Under the pieces are notes generated by a model. The model was not told the DNA's origin and did not search any database. It was given only the letters and a program-made list of their open reading frames with translations. A program made the position numbers and the translations under genes. A stretch of 64,000 nucleotides of DNA from SHVO01 sp050250575 (GTDB taxonomy: Bacteria > Pseudomonadota > Alphaproteobacteria > Rhodospirillales > Rhodospirillaceae): the NCBI GenBank assembly GCA_050250575.1, contig JBFWOJ010000015.1, positions 1-64,000 of the forward strand. Reading direction: 5' to 3'. Below are positions 34,857 through 43,506 of this stretch, one piece after another. Every line of letters begins with the position of its first letter. Position 1 is the first letter of the stretch.

Positions 34857-36461
34857 CTATCGATTGCGCGCGCGCCGCTTTCGGCCGGCGCCACGACCGC
34901 GCATCCGCTGTTGAATTCGTTGCAAGAATTCCTCGCGCGCCTGGTCCGATTTCATACCCTCAAGCTGCCGGCGCAGGTTTAAGACTGTTTGCGCATAAGT
35001 GTTATGCCAGTCGGCAGTGGTCGCGTGGTGTGGGATGGGCGCGCGGATACGAACAAGCCGCGGGCCGCCGGCTGTCAGCCGCATCGTCTGGCCGAGCGCC
35101 GGGACATGCAAACGATCCTCTGGGATGCCGGCGTCCGCCAGCTTGGCACGGAGCGTCTCGCGCGCTCCATCCTCGCCATGCACCAAAAATGCCGCACGGT
35201 GGACCGGCAGCCGCGCCTTCACCCAGGCGATAAGACGCGGCTGGTCGGCATGGCCGGAGTATTCATCGAGGGCGCGGATGCGTGCGGCTACGGCGATTTC
35301 ATCGCCCTGGATACGAACCATCGCCGCGCCGTCCTTCAGGAGCCGGCCTAGGGAACCCGGCGCCTGGTATCCGGTGAGCAACACCGTCGTATCCGAGCGG
35401 CTTAGATGATTCTTGAGATGGTGGCGGATGCGGCCTGCGTCGCACATGCCGCTACCGGCCATGATGATCGCTCCCCCGTGCAATCGGTTGAGGCTGCGGC
35501 TTTGCTCGACGCTTTCCACATAATGAAGATCGGCGCGCTGAAACGGATCGCGGCCGTTGCCATTGTGCGGCAGGTATTTCGCGAATACTTGCGTCGCGCG
35601 GGTCGCGAGTGGTGAATCGACGAAGATCGCCGTTGGCGGCAAAGCGCCGGTATGGAACAGTTCATCAAGATCGACCAGGAGCTCCTGCGTACGCTCGATC
35701 GCAAATGCTGGGACAAGCACAATACCGCCGGTACGCAGCGCCGTTAAGATCTCCTTCGCGAGCAATGCGCGTCGCTCGGCCGTGGTGCGCACGGCCCTCG
35801 TGCGATCCCCGTATGTCGATTCGACAAAAAGATAATCTACGCCGATCGGTCCTTCCGGTTCGCTGTGAAACGCTTTGTCGCCCGGGCCGACGTCACCGGA
35901 AAACAGCAACGTGATTGGATCGGCGCCCCCATCCCTCACTTCCAGCTCGATTGAAGACGAGCCGAGGATGTGGGCGGCGTTCCAGAAGCGTGCGCGTACA
36001 CCCGCCGCTATGTCGATCCATTTGCCGTAGGCACGCGGCGTCACGTGGGTCAGTGCGGCTTCCGCATCTTCGCGTGTATAGATCGGCTCGACAGCGTCGC
36101 GGCCGCGGCGGCGGTTGCGGCGGTTTAATTGCTCGACCTCCAGCTCCTGGATGTAGCCGGAATCAGGAAGCACGTAAGTGAGCAGGTCGGCAGTCTCAGG
36201 AGTGCAGACGACCGGACCACGAAATCCCGCACGCACAAGCTTCGGGATAAGCCCACAATGATCGATATGCGCATGCGTAAGCAGGACGCCGCGGATGGTG
36301 TTGGGATCGAACGGGAAGGGACCGTAGTTGAGCTCCTTGACGGTCTTTGTGCCCTGGAACATGCCGCAGTCGACGAGCAATGCGGTTTGAGACGTCCGCA
36401 GCTCGACGCACGAACCGGTGACGACGCCGCACGCGCCGTGGAATGTCAGTGTGACAGCCAT
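34857..36461 (-). CDS. MBL-fold/beta-CASP RNA metallohydrolase
   Basis: 534 residues. The metallo-beta-lactamase motif THAHIDHCG (His63, His65, Asp67, His68), WNAAHILGSSSIE, a beta-CASP insertion (VPAFAIERTQEL), SGMCDAGR and the final SGHADQPRLIAW are all present. Such proteins (YSH1/CPSF73-like) are RNA exo- or endonucleases. The C-terminal 60 residues are basic. The ATG overlaps the prs stop by 16 bp; the gene is last in an operon with a nucleoside phosphorylase and a PRPP synthetase, suggesting RNA turnover linked to ribose salvage. Confidence 0.85.
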   Translation of the reverse strand: MAVTLTFHGACGVVTGSCVELRTSQTALLVDCGMFQGTKTVKELNYGPFPFDPNTIRGVLLTHAHIDHCGLIPKLVRAGFRGPVVCTPETADLLTYVLPDSGYIQELEVEQLNRRNRRRGRDAVEPIYTREDAEAALTHVTPRAYGKWIDIAAGVRARFWNAAHILGSSSIELEVRDGGADPITLLFSGDVGPGDKAFHSEPEGPIGVDYLFVESTYGDRTRAVRTTAERRALLAKEILTALRTGGIVLVPAFAIERTQELLVDLDELFHTGALPPTAIFVDSPLATRATQVFAKYLPHNGNGRDPFQRADLHYVESVEQSRSLNRLHGGAIIMAGSGMCDAGRIRHHLKNHLSRSDTTVLLTGYQAPGSLGRLLKDGAAMVRIQGDEIAVAARIRALDEYSGHADQPRLIAWVKARLPVHRAAFLVHGEDGARETLRAKLADAGIPEDRLHVPALGQTMRLTAGGPRLVRIRAPIPHHATTADWHNTYAQTVLNLRRQLEGMKSDQAREEFLQRIQQRMRGRGAGRKRRARNR

Positions 36462-37366
36462 TGTTCGAGTCCGGTCGCGAGCGTGGGCAGGATATCGATG
36501 GTGTTGGTGGGGTGAAGGGCAGTATTACACGACGAGATGGATCGCACACCCGCGTCGTGCAGCGCCTGATGATCCTCCTGCGAAAAAAGAGCATGAGTCG
36601 CAAAAACATCAATGGACCCTGCGCCAGCCTCCGTCAGAATCCGTGCGATTTGAGTGATAGTGCTGCCGGTACTGATGAGATCATCCACCAACACAACGCG
36701 CCGGCCGCGCACGACGAGGTCTGTCGGCAGGGAAATGCGTACGTCCCGATCGCCGATCCGATGTTTCGTCGACGTGGCCCAAGGCAATCCTAATGGCTCC
36801 GCTACGGCTTTGACCCACGCTTGAGATTCCTCGTCCGGACCAAGGATGATAGTATCATCCGGATAATCTTCAGCCTTGATGGCCGCGACGATCGCGGGTG
36901 CGGCACTGACCGCAAGGGCGGGCGCACCCGCAAACACCTTGTCCAATGATGGCGTGCGATGAAGGTGCGGATCGACACTGACGAATGAGTCGAAATGAGC
37001 AGCGAGCATGCCGCCAATGATGCGTTGGCTCACCGCTTCGCCGCTTGAGAAGGCGATATCCTGCCGCATATAGGCGAGGTAAGGTGTCACGAGCATGATC
37101 GCCTGCGCCCCGCCGTCGCGCAGTGCACCCCCGGTAAGGCACAGCTCGACCAATTTGGCATTCGGATGGCGGAGCGAGCGCAGGACGAGCGGATAGCGCC
37201 CGTGAGCGGGCACGGTCACCCGCGATTCGCCATCCGGAAAATGGTGCAGCGCGACGACGCCGCAGTCGAGCCTCAGGAGGTCGGCAAGGCGCCGCGCCTC
37301 ATTCTGGTTCTCTGGAAAACCAAGGACTGTATCCGGCCGGGACACCAACGCGTTATCCGATGGCAT
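36446..37366 (-). CDS. prs: Ribose-phosphate pyrophosphokinase (PRPP synthetase)
   Basis: 306 residues with the family signatures HHFPDGESRVTVP, TPYLAYMRQDIAFSSGE, the flexible-loop STKHRIGDRDV and the PRPP-binding VVLVDDLISTGST. It makes PRPP from ribose 5-phosphate and ATP. The protein is a divergent form, probably not the housekeeping Prs. Start ATG 37366 overlaps the end of the phosphorylase gene by 14 bp, and its own stop overlaps the MBL gene, so all three are tightly coupled. Confidence 0.85.
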   Translation of the reverse strand: MPSDNALVSRPDTVLGFPENQNEARRLADLLRLDCGVVALHHFPDGESRVTVPAHGRYPLVLRSLRHPNAKLVELCLTGGALRDGGAQAIMLVTPYLAYMRQDIAFSSGEAVSQRIIGGMLAAHFDSFVSVDPHLHRTPSLDKVFAGAPALAVSAAPAIVAAIKAEDYPDDTIILGPDEESQAWVKAVAEPLGLPWATSTKHRIGDRDVRISLPTDLVVRGRRVVLVDDLISTGSTITQIARILTEAGAGSIDVFATHALFSQEDHQALHDAGVRSISSCNTALHPTNTIDILPTLATGLEQWLSH

Positions 37367-38900
37367 AGACGTTATCCTCACCGGCCATTTCCACGGCGAA
37401 CGCAAGGTCGCTCGGGAGCTCCGAATGGATGCGATACAAGGCTTCGCCTTGTTTCACGGGATCCCCGACCTTCTTGAAAAGGTCGATTCCCGCTCCCTTC
37501 GACAACGGTGCGCCAGCAAGCCGCGCGATGCGCGCCAAGCGGAAGCAATCGATGCCCACTACTGTGCCGGTGCGTGCCGCGGTGATATCGCGCACGAGCG
37601 CCCCCAAAATGGGCACTTTAGGAGGCGGTCCTTGCGCGGCCATCATGTCTTCCATCTTGCGCAAGGCCGCGCCGCTTTCGAGCAAAAAGCGCGCGCGCTG
37701 TTCGCCTTGCTCCCCTTTGAGAGCGGGGTCGAAATCGAGGATGGCGCCGGCGAGCTGAATAGCACGCTCTTTCAAGTCGCGCGGAGCGTCCGGTGCGTTG
37801 CGAAGTACGGCCATAACGTCGCGCGCTTCAAGGACCGGCCCGATGCCGCGGCCCACGGGTTGAGTGCCATCGGTCTGGAGAACCGTCAGATGCAGGCCGA
37901 GGTTGTGACCAACGTACTCGAAAAGTTTGCGCAACCGTGCGGCCTCGTGCTGCGTACGCACCTTGGCCGACGGTCCCACAGGAATATCGACGACAAGATG
38001 TGTGGAGCCCGCTGCAATCTTCTTCGAAAGGATGGATGCAACCATCTGTTCGGGTGTGTCGATGGCAAGCGGACGCTCGACTGCGATCATAAGATCGTCG
38101 GCCGGAGAAAGATTGACGTGGCCGCCCCACACGAGGCAGCCGCCATGCGCCGCGACTATCTCGCGCATATGCGACATCGACACATCGACGTTGGCGATCA
38201 CCTCCATCGTATCGGCCGTGCCCGCTGGCGAAGTGATCGCGCGTGAAGACGTTTTGGGGATCGGCAGGCCATGAGCGGCAACAATGGGCACGACGATCAT
38301 TGAGGTTCGATTGCCCGGAATCCCGCCGATGCAATGTTTGTCGACGACCATCGCATACCGCAACGGCGGCTGCGTCCAATCCAGACGGTTTCCCGCCGCG
38401 GCCATAGCGCGCGTAAGACTTAAGACTTCCTCGCTGGTAAGAAATGCGGCGCAAGCCACCAAGAAAGCCGTGAGTTCAGACTTACTATAACGATGAGCGA
38501 CAATGTCCTTGATGATTTGCGACATCTCAGGATCGGACAACGCCTCGCCCATGATCTTCCGGCGGACGGCCTCCAAGCTTCGCGCCGGAGCTGCGGGTGC
38601 AAAAGTGACTTCAATGCCTTCAGGCGCTCCGAGATCGTCAAAAGCCGTGGGCGATAATCCGAGGCTGCCGCGCTCCAACAGGTCGCCGTTTTCGACGATG
38701 TTCAGTGTGGCCAGGATGCGCCGTCCGGCGCCATTGACCTCGATCTTATTGAATGAGGCAAACGTGGCGGGATGGTAACCCTCGCCGTGCGCGCTGAGAA
38801 AAGCGACGTTTTCGCCAAACGTGTGAACCCCAATGCGTTTGAGCTTCAAGGCGCCCGGGACGGGCGCAGAGCCCACTCGGGAGACAGCAGATTCATTCAT
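37353..38900 (-). CDS. Thymidine phosphorylase-family / AMP phosphorylase-like protein
   Basis: 515 residues, longer than E. coli DeoA (about 440) and matching the archaeal-type subgroup. It has an extra N-terminal domain (about 1-90) before the NP-II fold. Landmarks are VVDKHCIGGIPGNRTSMIV, SPAGTADTMEV and GRGIGPVLEARDV. Archaeal homologues phosphorolyse NMPs to ribose 1,5-bisphosphate; bacterial members are usually annotated putative thymidine phosphorylase. With prs and the MBL nuclease downstream, an NMP-salvage role is attractive. ATG 38900 is chosen over 38930. Confidence 0.82.
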   Translation of the reverse strand: MNESAVSRVGSAPVPGALKLKRIGVHTFGENVAFLSAHGEGYHPATFASFNKIEVNGAGRRILATLNIVENGDLLERGSLGLSPTAFDDLGAPEGIEVTFAPAAPARSLEAVRRKIMGEALSDPEMSQIIKDIVAHRYSKSELTAFLVACAAFLTSEEVLSLTRAMAAAGNRLDWTQPPLRYAMVVDKHCIGGIPGNRTSMIVVPIVAAHGLPIPKTSSRAITSPAGTADTMEVIANVDVSMSHMREIVAAHGGCLVWGGHVNLSPADDLMIAVERPLAIDTPEQMVASILSKKIAAGSTHLVVDIPVGPSAKVRTQHEAARLRKLFEYVGHNLGLHLTVLQTDGTQPVGRGIGPVLEARDVMAVLRNAPDAPRDLKERAIQLAGAILDFDPALKGEQGEQRARFLLESGAALRKMEDMMAAQGPPPKVPILGALVRDITAARTGTVVGIDCFRLARIARLAGAPLSKGAGIDLFKKVGDPVKQGEALYRIHSELPSDLAFAVEMAGEDNVYAIG

Positions 38901-38969
38901 GATACTTCTTTGCAAAGCCGCGAATTTCAAGCAGTTGGCTCAAACTGACCTTTCCTTAGCTGGTGAGCA

Positions 38970-38983
38970 TTGACGGGAATCAA
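38970..38983. promoter_or_regulatory. FNR/FixK-type box
   Basis: TTGACGGGAATCAA fits TTGAC-N4-ATCAA. It lies in the 140-bp intergenic space between the divergent phosphorylase operon (start 38900) and the cytochrome c gene (start 39041), about 57 bp before the latter. Confidence 0.6.
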
Positions 38984-39040
38984 TGGCGATGCCGTTATGC
39001 CGCGGCACATTGCGACTGAAGTTCGTTCACAGGATTGATC

Positions 39041-39382
39041 ATGTTTATGTTCCGGGTATTCGTGCTTGCAGCTATTGCTCTTTCATTCGCGCCGGCAACC
39101 GCAGGCGGCCGACAGCACGACGACGCGCAGGAGCGCGGCCGCGCGATAGCGCAAACCAATTGTGCGCGGTGTCATGGCATCAGTGCGCGGGACGTCACAA
39201 GTCCGCTGCCGGCAGCGCCACCGTTCCGGCGTTTCCGCGAGCGCTATCCGATCGAGCATTTGGCCGAGGCGTTCGCGGAAGGCATCGTCGTCGGGCACGC
39301 CGAGATGCCCGCGTTCGAATTCGATCCGTCCGAGATAGAGGCGCTGCTCGCCTATTTGAATTCGATCCAGCCCCGGCGCTAA
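39041..39382 (+). CDS. Small periplasmic c-type cytochrome
   Basis: 113 residues with a signal peptide (1-22) and a single haem site CARCH (Cys41, Cys44, His45); the axial Met is likely in HAEMPAFEF. ATG 39041 has AGGA six bases upstream; TTG 39035 overlaps that site. It is divergent from the phosphorylase operon with an FNR-type box between, and the sulfate-type transporter follows after 43 bp. It is similar in size to, but clearly different from, the cytochrome at 33177. Confidence 0.83.
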   Translation: MFMFRVFVLAAIALSFAPATAGGRQHDDAQERGRAIAQTNCARCHGISARDVTSPLPAAPPFRRFRERYPIEHLAEAFAEGIVVGHAEMPAFEFDPSEIEALLAYLNSIQPRR

Positions 39383-39425
39383 ATTGCTTTCGCGCAACGC
39401 CTTCAGCGCAGTAACCTGACGGCCC

Positions 39426-40709
39426 ATGCCGGACGGAACAGCCACAGCTCAACGATATCTGCCTAAGCTGGTGACGACGTTCCGCGAGGGCTATTCCTGG
39501 CTGTCCCTGCGCGCCGACGCGGCGGCGGGATTGACGGTCGCGGTCGTGGCGTTGCCCTTGTCCATGGCCATCGCCGTCGCGTCCGGGGTGACGCCCGAAC
39601 GGGGGCTTTATGCCGCGATCGCCGGCGGCGCCGTGGTCTCGCTGCTCGGCGGCAGCCGCTTCCAAATCGGAGGACCCGCCGGCGCTTTCATCGTCCTCGT
39701 CGCGGGAACGGTGCAGCAGCTGGGTTTGGAGGTCCTTCTGCTCGCGGTCCTGCTCTCCGGCGCTATGCTATGCATCATCGGATGGCTGCGGATCGGCACT
39801 TTGATCCGTTATGTACCGCACGCCGTGACGGTGGGATTCACTTCAGGCATCGCACTAACCATTTTCGCCAGCCAGCTGAAGGACCTGGGCGGGTTCACCT
39901 TAACTGCCGAACCCGCGCACATGGTGCCCAAGCTCCAGTCGCTGTGGATCGCGCGCGAGAGCTTCGCGCCGGCCGCACTTGTCATCGGCATCTGCACGGC
40001 GGCTATTATTCTCGTCATGCGGCGCTTGCGGCCGAACTGGCCGGGAATGCTGTTGGCAATCGCGGCGGCTTCGCTTGCCGCCTGGGCGTTCGGCCTGCCG
40101 GCCGAGCTGATCGGCGAGCGGTTTGGCGACCTTCCGAACGCTTTGCCGCGACCGCGCCTTCCCGAGCTCTCTTGGGCCAACACGCGCGCAGCGCTGGAGC
40201 CAGCCCTTGCATTTACCGTCCTCGGCGGCATTGAAAGCCTTTTGTCAGCGAAGGTCGCCGATTCGATGAGCGGACGCAAACATCGCTCGAACATGGAACT
40301 GGTAGCGCAAGGAGCAGCGAATATCGCCTCGGCGCTTTTTGGCGGCATCTGCGTCACCGGGACAATCGCGCGCACCGCGACGAACATCCGTGCGGGCGCG
40401 AGGTCGCCCGTCTCGGGCCTGCTCCACGCGTTGTATCTACTCGTTTTTCTGTTGATTGCGGCGCCGCTCGCGGCGTTCGTCCCCCTCAGTGCTCTGGCCG
40501 GCGTACTGATCGTTGTTTGTCTGAACATGGCCGACAGCCACGAGTTCATCGCGTTGCTGAGAAATTGGCGCACAGGATTCGTGCTGCTAGCGACGTTTAT
40601 TCCGACCATCCTTGTGGATCTTATGGCAGGAATCGCGGCCGGATGCGGTACGGCGATTGTCCTGGCTCTGTTCGGTCGCGGGGTGAAGACCGAGGACTCC
40701 TCGGCGTAG
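39426..40709 (+). CDS. SulP family anion transporter lacking a STAS domain
   Basis: 427 residues, about 12 membrane segments. SulP features include AAGLTVAVVALPLSMAIA, the GGSRFQIGGPAGAFIVLVAG loop and GGICVTGTIARTATNIRAGA. Most SulP proteins end in a cytoplasmic STAS domain; this one stops after the membrane part (VKTEDSSA). The substrate could be sulfate, bicarbonate or another anion and cannot be deduced. Confidence 0.85.
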   Translation: MPDGTATAQRYLPKLVTTFREGYSWLSLRADAAAGLTVAVVALPLSMAIAVASGVTPERGLYAAIAGGAVVSLLGGSRFQIGGPAGAFIVLVAGTVQQLGLEVLLLAVLLSGAMLCIIGWLRIGTLIRYVPHAVTVGFTSGIALTIFASQLKDLGGFTLTAEPAHMVPKLQSLWIARESFAPAALVIGICTAAIILVMRRLRPNWPGMLLAIAAASLAAWAFGLPAELIGERFGDLPNALPRPRLPELSWANTRAALEPALAFTVLGGIESLLSAKVADSMSGRKHRSNMELVAQGAANIASALFGGICVTGTIARTATNIRAGARSPVSGLLHALYLLVFLLIAAPLAAFVPLSALAGVLIVVCLNMADSHEFIALLRNWRTGFVLLATFIPTILVDLMAGIAAGCGTAIVLALFGRGVKTEDSSA

Positions 40710-40783
40710 GCTCTGCCAGCCTTCGCGCGAGCTCGCAGTTGCGGCGCCGCCGAATTTCCCGGGTCGAACTCGTGCAATGTCCC

Positions 40784-40808
40784 GGAACGTTTGCCGCTGT
40801 CCGCCGTT
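40784..40808 (+). promoter_or_regulatory. EcfG-type promoter before a putative sRNA
   Basis: GGAAC (40784-40788), 16-bp spacer, CGTT (40805-40808). Downstream there is no ORF before the terminator at 40888-40917. Confidence 0.6.
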
Positions 40809-40814
40809 GTGTCT

Positions 40815-40917
40815 TTCGTTCCAAGCCCACACGCTAAGAACATCTGTCGGCGCCCAGCCCCCCAGCCAATTCGCCGGCAGCAATCCACCCTCCGCCGTCC
40901 CCCCGGCGGAGGGTTTT
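40815..40917 (+). ncRNA. Candidate EcfG-dependent small RNA
   Basis: From a start predicted 6-10 bp after the EcfG -10 element to the end of a strong terminator is about 100 nt with no convincing ORF. The transcript contains C-rich stretches (CCAGCCCCCCAGCC), the kind of exposed anti-Shine-Dalgarno loop seen in alphaproteobacterial sRNAs. Caulobacter GsrN is a known example of a general-stress-sigma-dependent sRNA; I cannot claim homology. An alternative is a leader of the DUF6894 gene with attenuation. Confidence 0.45.
40888..40917 (+). terminator. Rho-independent terminator
   Basis: Stem CCCTCCGCCG / CGGCGGAGGG with loop TCCCCC, followed by TTTT. It ends either the SulP transcript or the putative small RNA. 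Confidence 0.85.
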
Positions 40918-40991
40918 GCCTTTCCGGCGCGTGAAAAATAGGCGCCGCGCCCAGGACCCTTCAGCACGGCCTTACGTTGCCTAGGTTAGGG

Positions 40992-41270
40992 ATGCCGAGG
41001 TTTTACTTTCATATCTACAACGGCTTCGGGCGTGCACCCGATGACGAAGGCCGCGAGTGCGACGACACTGAAGAAGCGCGCGCGATCGCCGTCGAAGGCG
41101 TACGCTCGCTCCTCAGTGCCGAAGTGCTCGAAGGCCGGTTGGACTTGAGAGGAAGAATCGAAGTCACTGGCGACGATTCACGCGTTGTGATCGTGGTTCC
41201 ATTCAAAGACGCGCTCACGGTGCTGAGTGGACCGCTTCCCGAAACGTCACCGCGAGAGGGGAGTCAATGA
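40992..41270 (+). CDS. DUF6894-like small protein
   Basis: 92 residues starting MPRFYFHIYNG, with DDEGRECDDTEEARAIAVEG: the typical opening of DUF6894 proteins, small cytoplasmic proteins common in Rhizobiales and of unknown function. ATG 40992 fits the family; TTG 40977 adds five residues. The stop overlaps the start of the Crp/Fnr gene by 4 bp, so the two are coupled. Confidence 0.75.
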   Translation: MPRFYFHIYNGFGRAPDDEGRECDDTEEARAIAVEGVRSLLSAEVLEGRLDLRGRIEVTGDDSRVVIVVPFKDALTVLSGPLPETSPREGSQ

Positions 41271-42190
41271 AAACCGTAGGCGATACGCTGGCGTTTCATC
41301 TGAGTCTCATCGGCGAACTGTCGGACGCTGACTGCACGATCCTCAGCGACGCGCCCGCCACTGTTCGTACGGTCAGGCGCGGCACCGACGTTCTAAGCGA
41401 AGGAGAAATCCCCCATGACGCGGTGATCGTTTTGAGCGGTCTGCTTCAACGCTACACCGCGCGCAAGGACGGAACGCGCCAGGTTCATTCGTTTTACGTG
41501 CCGACCGATGCACCATCGCTCGAGACCTTATACATGGATTACATGGACAATAGCCTGTGCGCAGCGGTCGACAGCACGGTCGGCCTCATCCCGCATGCCC
41601 ACCTGTACGAGCTGATCGACAAGCGCCCGGGGATCCGCAAGCTGCTGTGGCGCCAGACCCTAGTACAGGCCGCCGTTTTTCGTGAATGGTTGATGCGCAA
41701 CAGCAGGCTGCCGGCGCACGCGTGCGTCGCGCACTTGTTCTGCGAGATTTTTGTGCGGAGTCAGGCCGCGCGGCTGACCACAGATCACACCTTTCCTTTC
41801 CCCATCACCCAGGAGCAGCTGTCCGAGGCGGTGGGATTGAGTCCCGTGCACACCAATCGAACAATCATGTTGCTGCGCGATGCCAACGCTATCGAATGGC
41901 AGGGCGGCAGAGTCTCAGTGAAAGATTGGGACAAGTTGTCGGCGATCGCCGAGTTCGACGCCTATTATTTGCATCTCCGCAGTCTTCCCGCTCACGCCGT
42001 CGCCCGGGGCCGCGGCCGGCACCCCGAAGATGAGCGCGGAGATATGCGGCCGCCCGCGCGGGTCTGGCACAGAGCCACCTTCTGCGGAGCGATTGAGCAG
42101 GTTTTTGTTTGTCACCTTCGCTCCCAGGTTTCAAGTTTCACGCGGACTGAACCGAGGCACGGTGGTCAGGCGTCACTGAAAGTGGGTTAA
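41267..42190 (+). CDS. Crp/Fnr family transcriptional regulator with a C-terminal extension
   Basis: 307 residues: a cyclic-nucleotide-binding-like domain (about 15-130) and a Crp-type winged helix with ITQEQLSEAVGLSPVHTNRT (recognition helix). No N-terminal FNR-type Cys cluster is seen, so it is unlikely to sense oxygen through 4Fe-4S. The expected end is near residue 240 (YYLHLRSLPAH); the last 65 residues are Arg-rich and not domain-like, suggesting read-through after a frameshift. It is coupled to the DUF6894 gene. This type is frequent in Bradyrhizobiaceae stress regions. Confidence 0.8.
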   Translation: MKTVGDTLAFHLSLIGELSDADCTILSDAPATVRTVRRGTDVLSEGEIPHDAVIVLSGLLQRYTARKDGTRQVHSFYVPTDAPSLETLYMDYMDNSLCAAVDSTVGLIPHAHLYELIDKRPGIRKLLWRQTLVQAAVFREWLMRNSRLPAHACVAHLFCEIFVRSQAARLTTDHTFPFPITQEQLSEAVGLSPVHTNRTIMLLRDANAIEWQGGRVSVKDWDKLSAIAEFDAYYLHLRSLPAHAVARGRGRHPEDERGDMRPPARVWHRATFCGAIEQVFVCHLRSQVSSFTRTEPRHGGQASLKVG

Positions 42191-42408
42191 TTCGCCGTCA
42201 CGCCTTGTATGGCGGCGGAACGGGGGAAAACGTCTCGCTGATCATAATGGCATTCGCAGTGACGGTTGGGGGGCCCCGGCTCGCCGCGTTAGAGCCGGGA
42301 CCTACGACACCGCCCGGTCTTATCCCCCACCGCCCTGTCCTATCGAAGGGCTTTCATCCGGCGCGACAGCGGCGTTTGCGGACAGCGCGCCAAGCAAGAA
42401 AATTGCTC

Positions 42409-42434
42409 GGAACAATTGATCTCGGCCGTTCGTT
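42409..42434 (+). promoter_or_regulatory. EcfG-type promoter before small helical-protein genes
   Basis: GGAAC (42409-42413), 17-bp spacer, CGTT (42431-42434), 29 bp before the ATG at 42464. Confidence 0.65.
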
Positions 42435-42463
42435 TAAGTCGGCGTTTTGCCGCCAGATCCACA

Positions 42464-42670
42464 ATGAAGACGCCCACCGAGTGCCTTAAAATTGCCGCGC
42501 GCTGCAGAAGCCTTGCGGCGAAAAGCACATCCTCGAAGCAGCGACATGACTTGCTGAATATCGCTGAATCCTGGGAGGCCCTGGCGCGCCAGGACGGGCG
42601 CAGCGTTGAAACGGCCCCTGTCGCCCCGCCCGAATTGGGCTCACAGACGGGGCAAAATGACCAAACCTAA
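42464..42670 (+). CDS. Small helical protein, Ae-W-lA motif family (68 aa)
   Basis: 68 residues. LKIAARCRSLAAKSTSSKQR followed by HDLLNIAESWEALARQ is two helices with the pattern A..CR.LA....R..LL.iAE.WE.LA, which recurs in several proteins in this window. No catalytic motif. Preceded by an EcfG-type promoter. Function unknown; a helical hairpin is expected. Confidence 0.65.
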   Translation: MKTPTECLKIAARCRSLAAKSTSSKQRHDLLNIAESWEALARQDGRSVETAPVAPPELGSQTGQNDQT

Positions 42671-42845
42671 CGTCACCTCGCCGGTTGCCGAGCGCGTAAA
42701 ATATTATCTCGACCGCGCCGAAGAGGCGCGTGCGCTCGCGGCGATGATGAAAGACGACACCGCGCGGCGCTCGTTGATCCAGCAGTCGGAAACCTGGAAG
42801 AGCATGGCGGAAGGCGCGGGCAAACGTGACGACAAAAACAGGTAG
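42657..42845 (+). CDS. Small helical protein, same motif family (62 aa)
   Basis: 62 residues with YYLDRAEEARALAAMM and RRSLIQQSETWKSMAEGAG, the second copy of the pattern. The ATG lies 14 bp inside the previous gene, so it is probably translationally coupled and shares its EcfG-type promoter. Hypothetical, but the pattern and arrangement support it being real. Confidence 0.6.
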   Translation: MTKPNVTSPVAERVKYYLDRAEEARALAAMMKDDTARRSLIQQSETWKSMAEGAGKRDDKNR

Positions 42846-42866
42846 TCGAGACCTGTGGCGGAGCCC

Positions 42867-43085
42867 TCAGTGTTCGCGTTCGGAGGCGCGCTGGCCCGTC
42901 TCTCGGGCCTTCACCTCAGCATCGAACTTTTCGCGCGCCGCCGTCTGTTCGGTGGTGGGCGTTATAGATCGCAGATAGCCTTCAGCGATCTCCAACCATG
43001 AGCGCCGTTCGGCGTCCGTGCCTGCGACGTCCGCCTTTCGTAGGCACTCCTTGACCTTCGCGTTGATATCGTCAGAGCGCGACAT
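42867..43085 (-). CDS. Small helical protein, related motif (72 aa)
   Basis: 72 residues on the opposite strand, convergent with the pair above. VKECLRKADVAGTDAERRSW then LEIAEGYLRSI fits the same helical pattern, with a charged C-terminal tail. Not preceded by a visible EcfG site. The stretch from 43086 to 43506 has only doubtful frames and no supported gene. Confidence 0.55.
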   Translation of the reverse strand: MSRSDDINAKVKECLRKADVAGTDAERRSWLEIAEGYLRSITPTTEQTAAREKFDAEVKARETGQRASEREH

Positions 43086-43506
43086 ACCACCGCCTCTCCA
43101 TAAGGAAGCGTTATTTTAGGCCCCTGCCTACCGGGGGCCAATGCCTTTTCGCGCGGTGAGCCGATCGGCTCGTTGAGATTCCGTTTGCTTCAAGGGGTTA
43201 AGCAACGACGCCAATGGAATACCCACGCCAAGCGACGAGCGTATTTGCGCCCAATCGCCGCTCAGCCGCGGCCGGTCATCGTGCCGGATTGCACCTCCTG
43301 TTCCGGCTCCAAACCGACGTCGGCGGCGACCAACGCTTTGACGTGAGCGATGACGCTCAGGGCGCATGCTCACGCGCCCGTGACAGTCGCGCCGCGTGTG
43401 CGCCGCGCGAATTCGCTTCATCATCAAATTACCCCGAAGGCGTCATCAACCGCCCGCAAAGGCAAAGCAAGCTTCCAAGCCTAACGTTCCGTATGGAGGC
43501 GGGCTT

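Noticed and set aside
39035..39040. TTG start for the cytochrome c at 39041
   Set aside because: It overlaps the likely ribosome site; ATG 39041 has better spacing.
42205..42489. 94-codon frame after the Crp/Fnr gene
   Set aside because: Low-complexity, no ribosome site, and it runs through the EcfG-type promoter into another gene.
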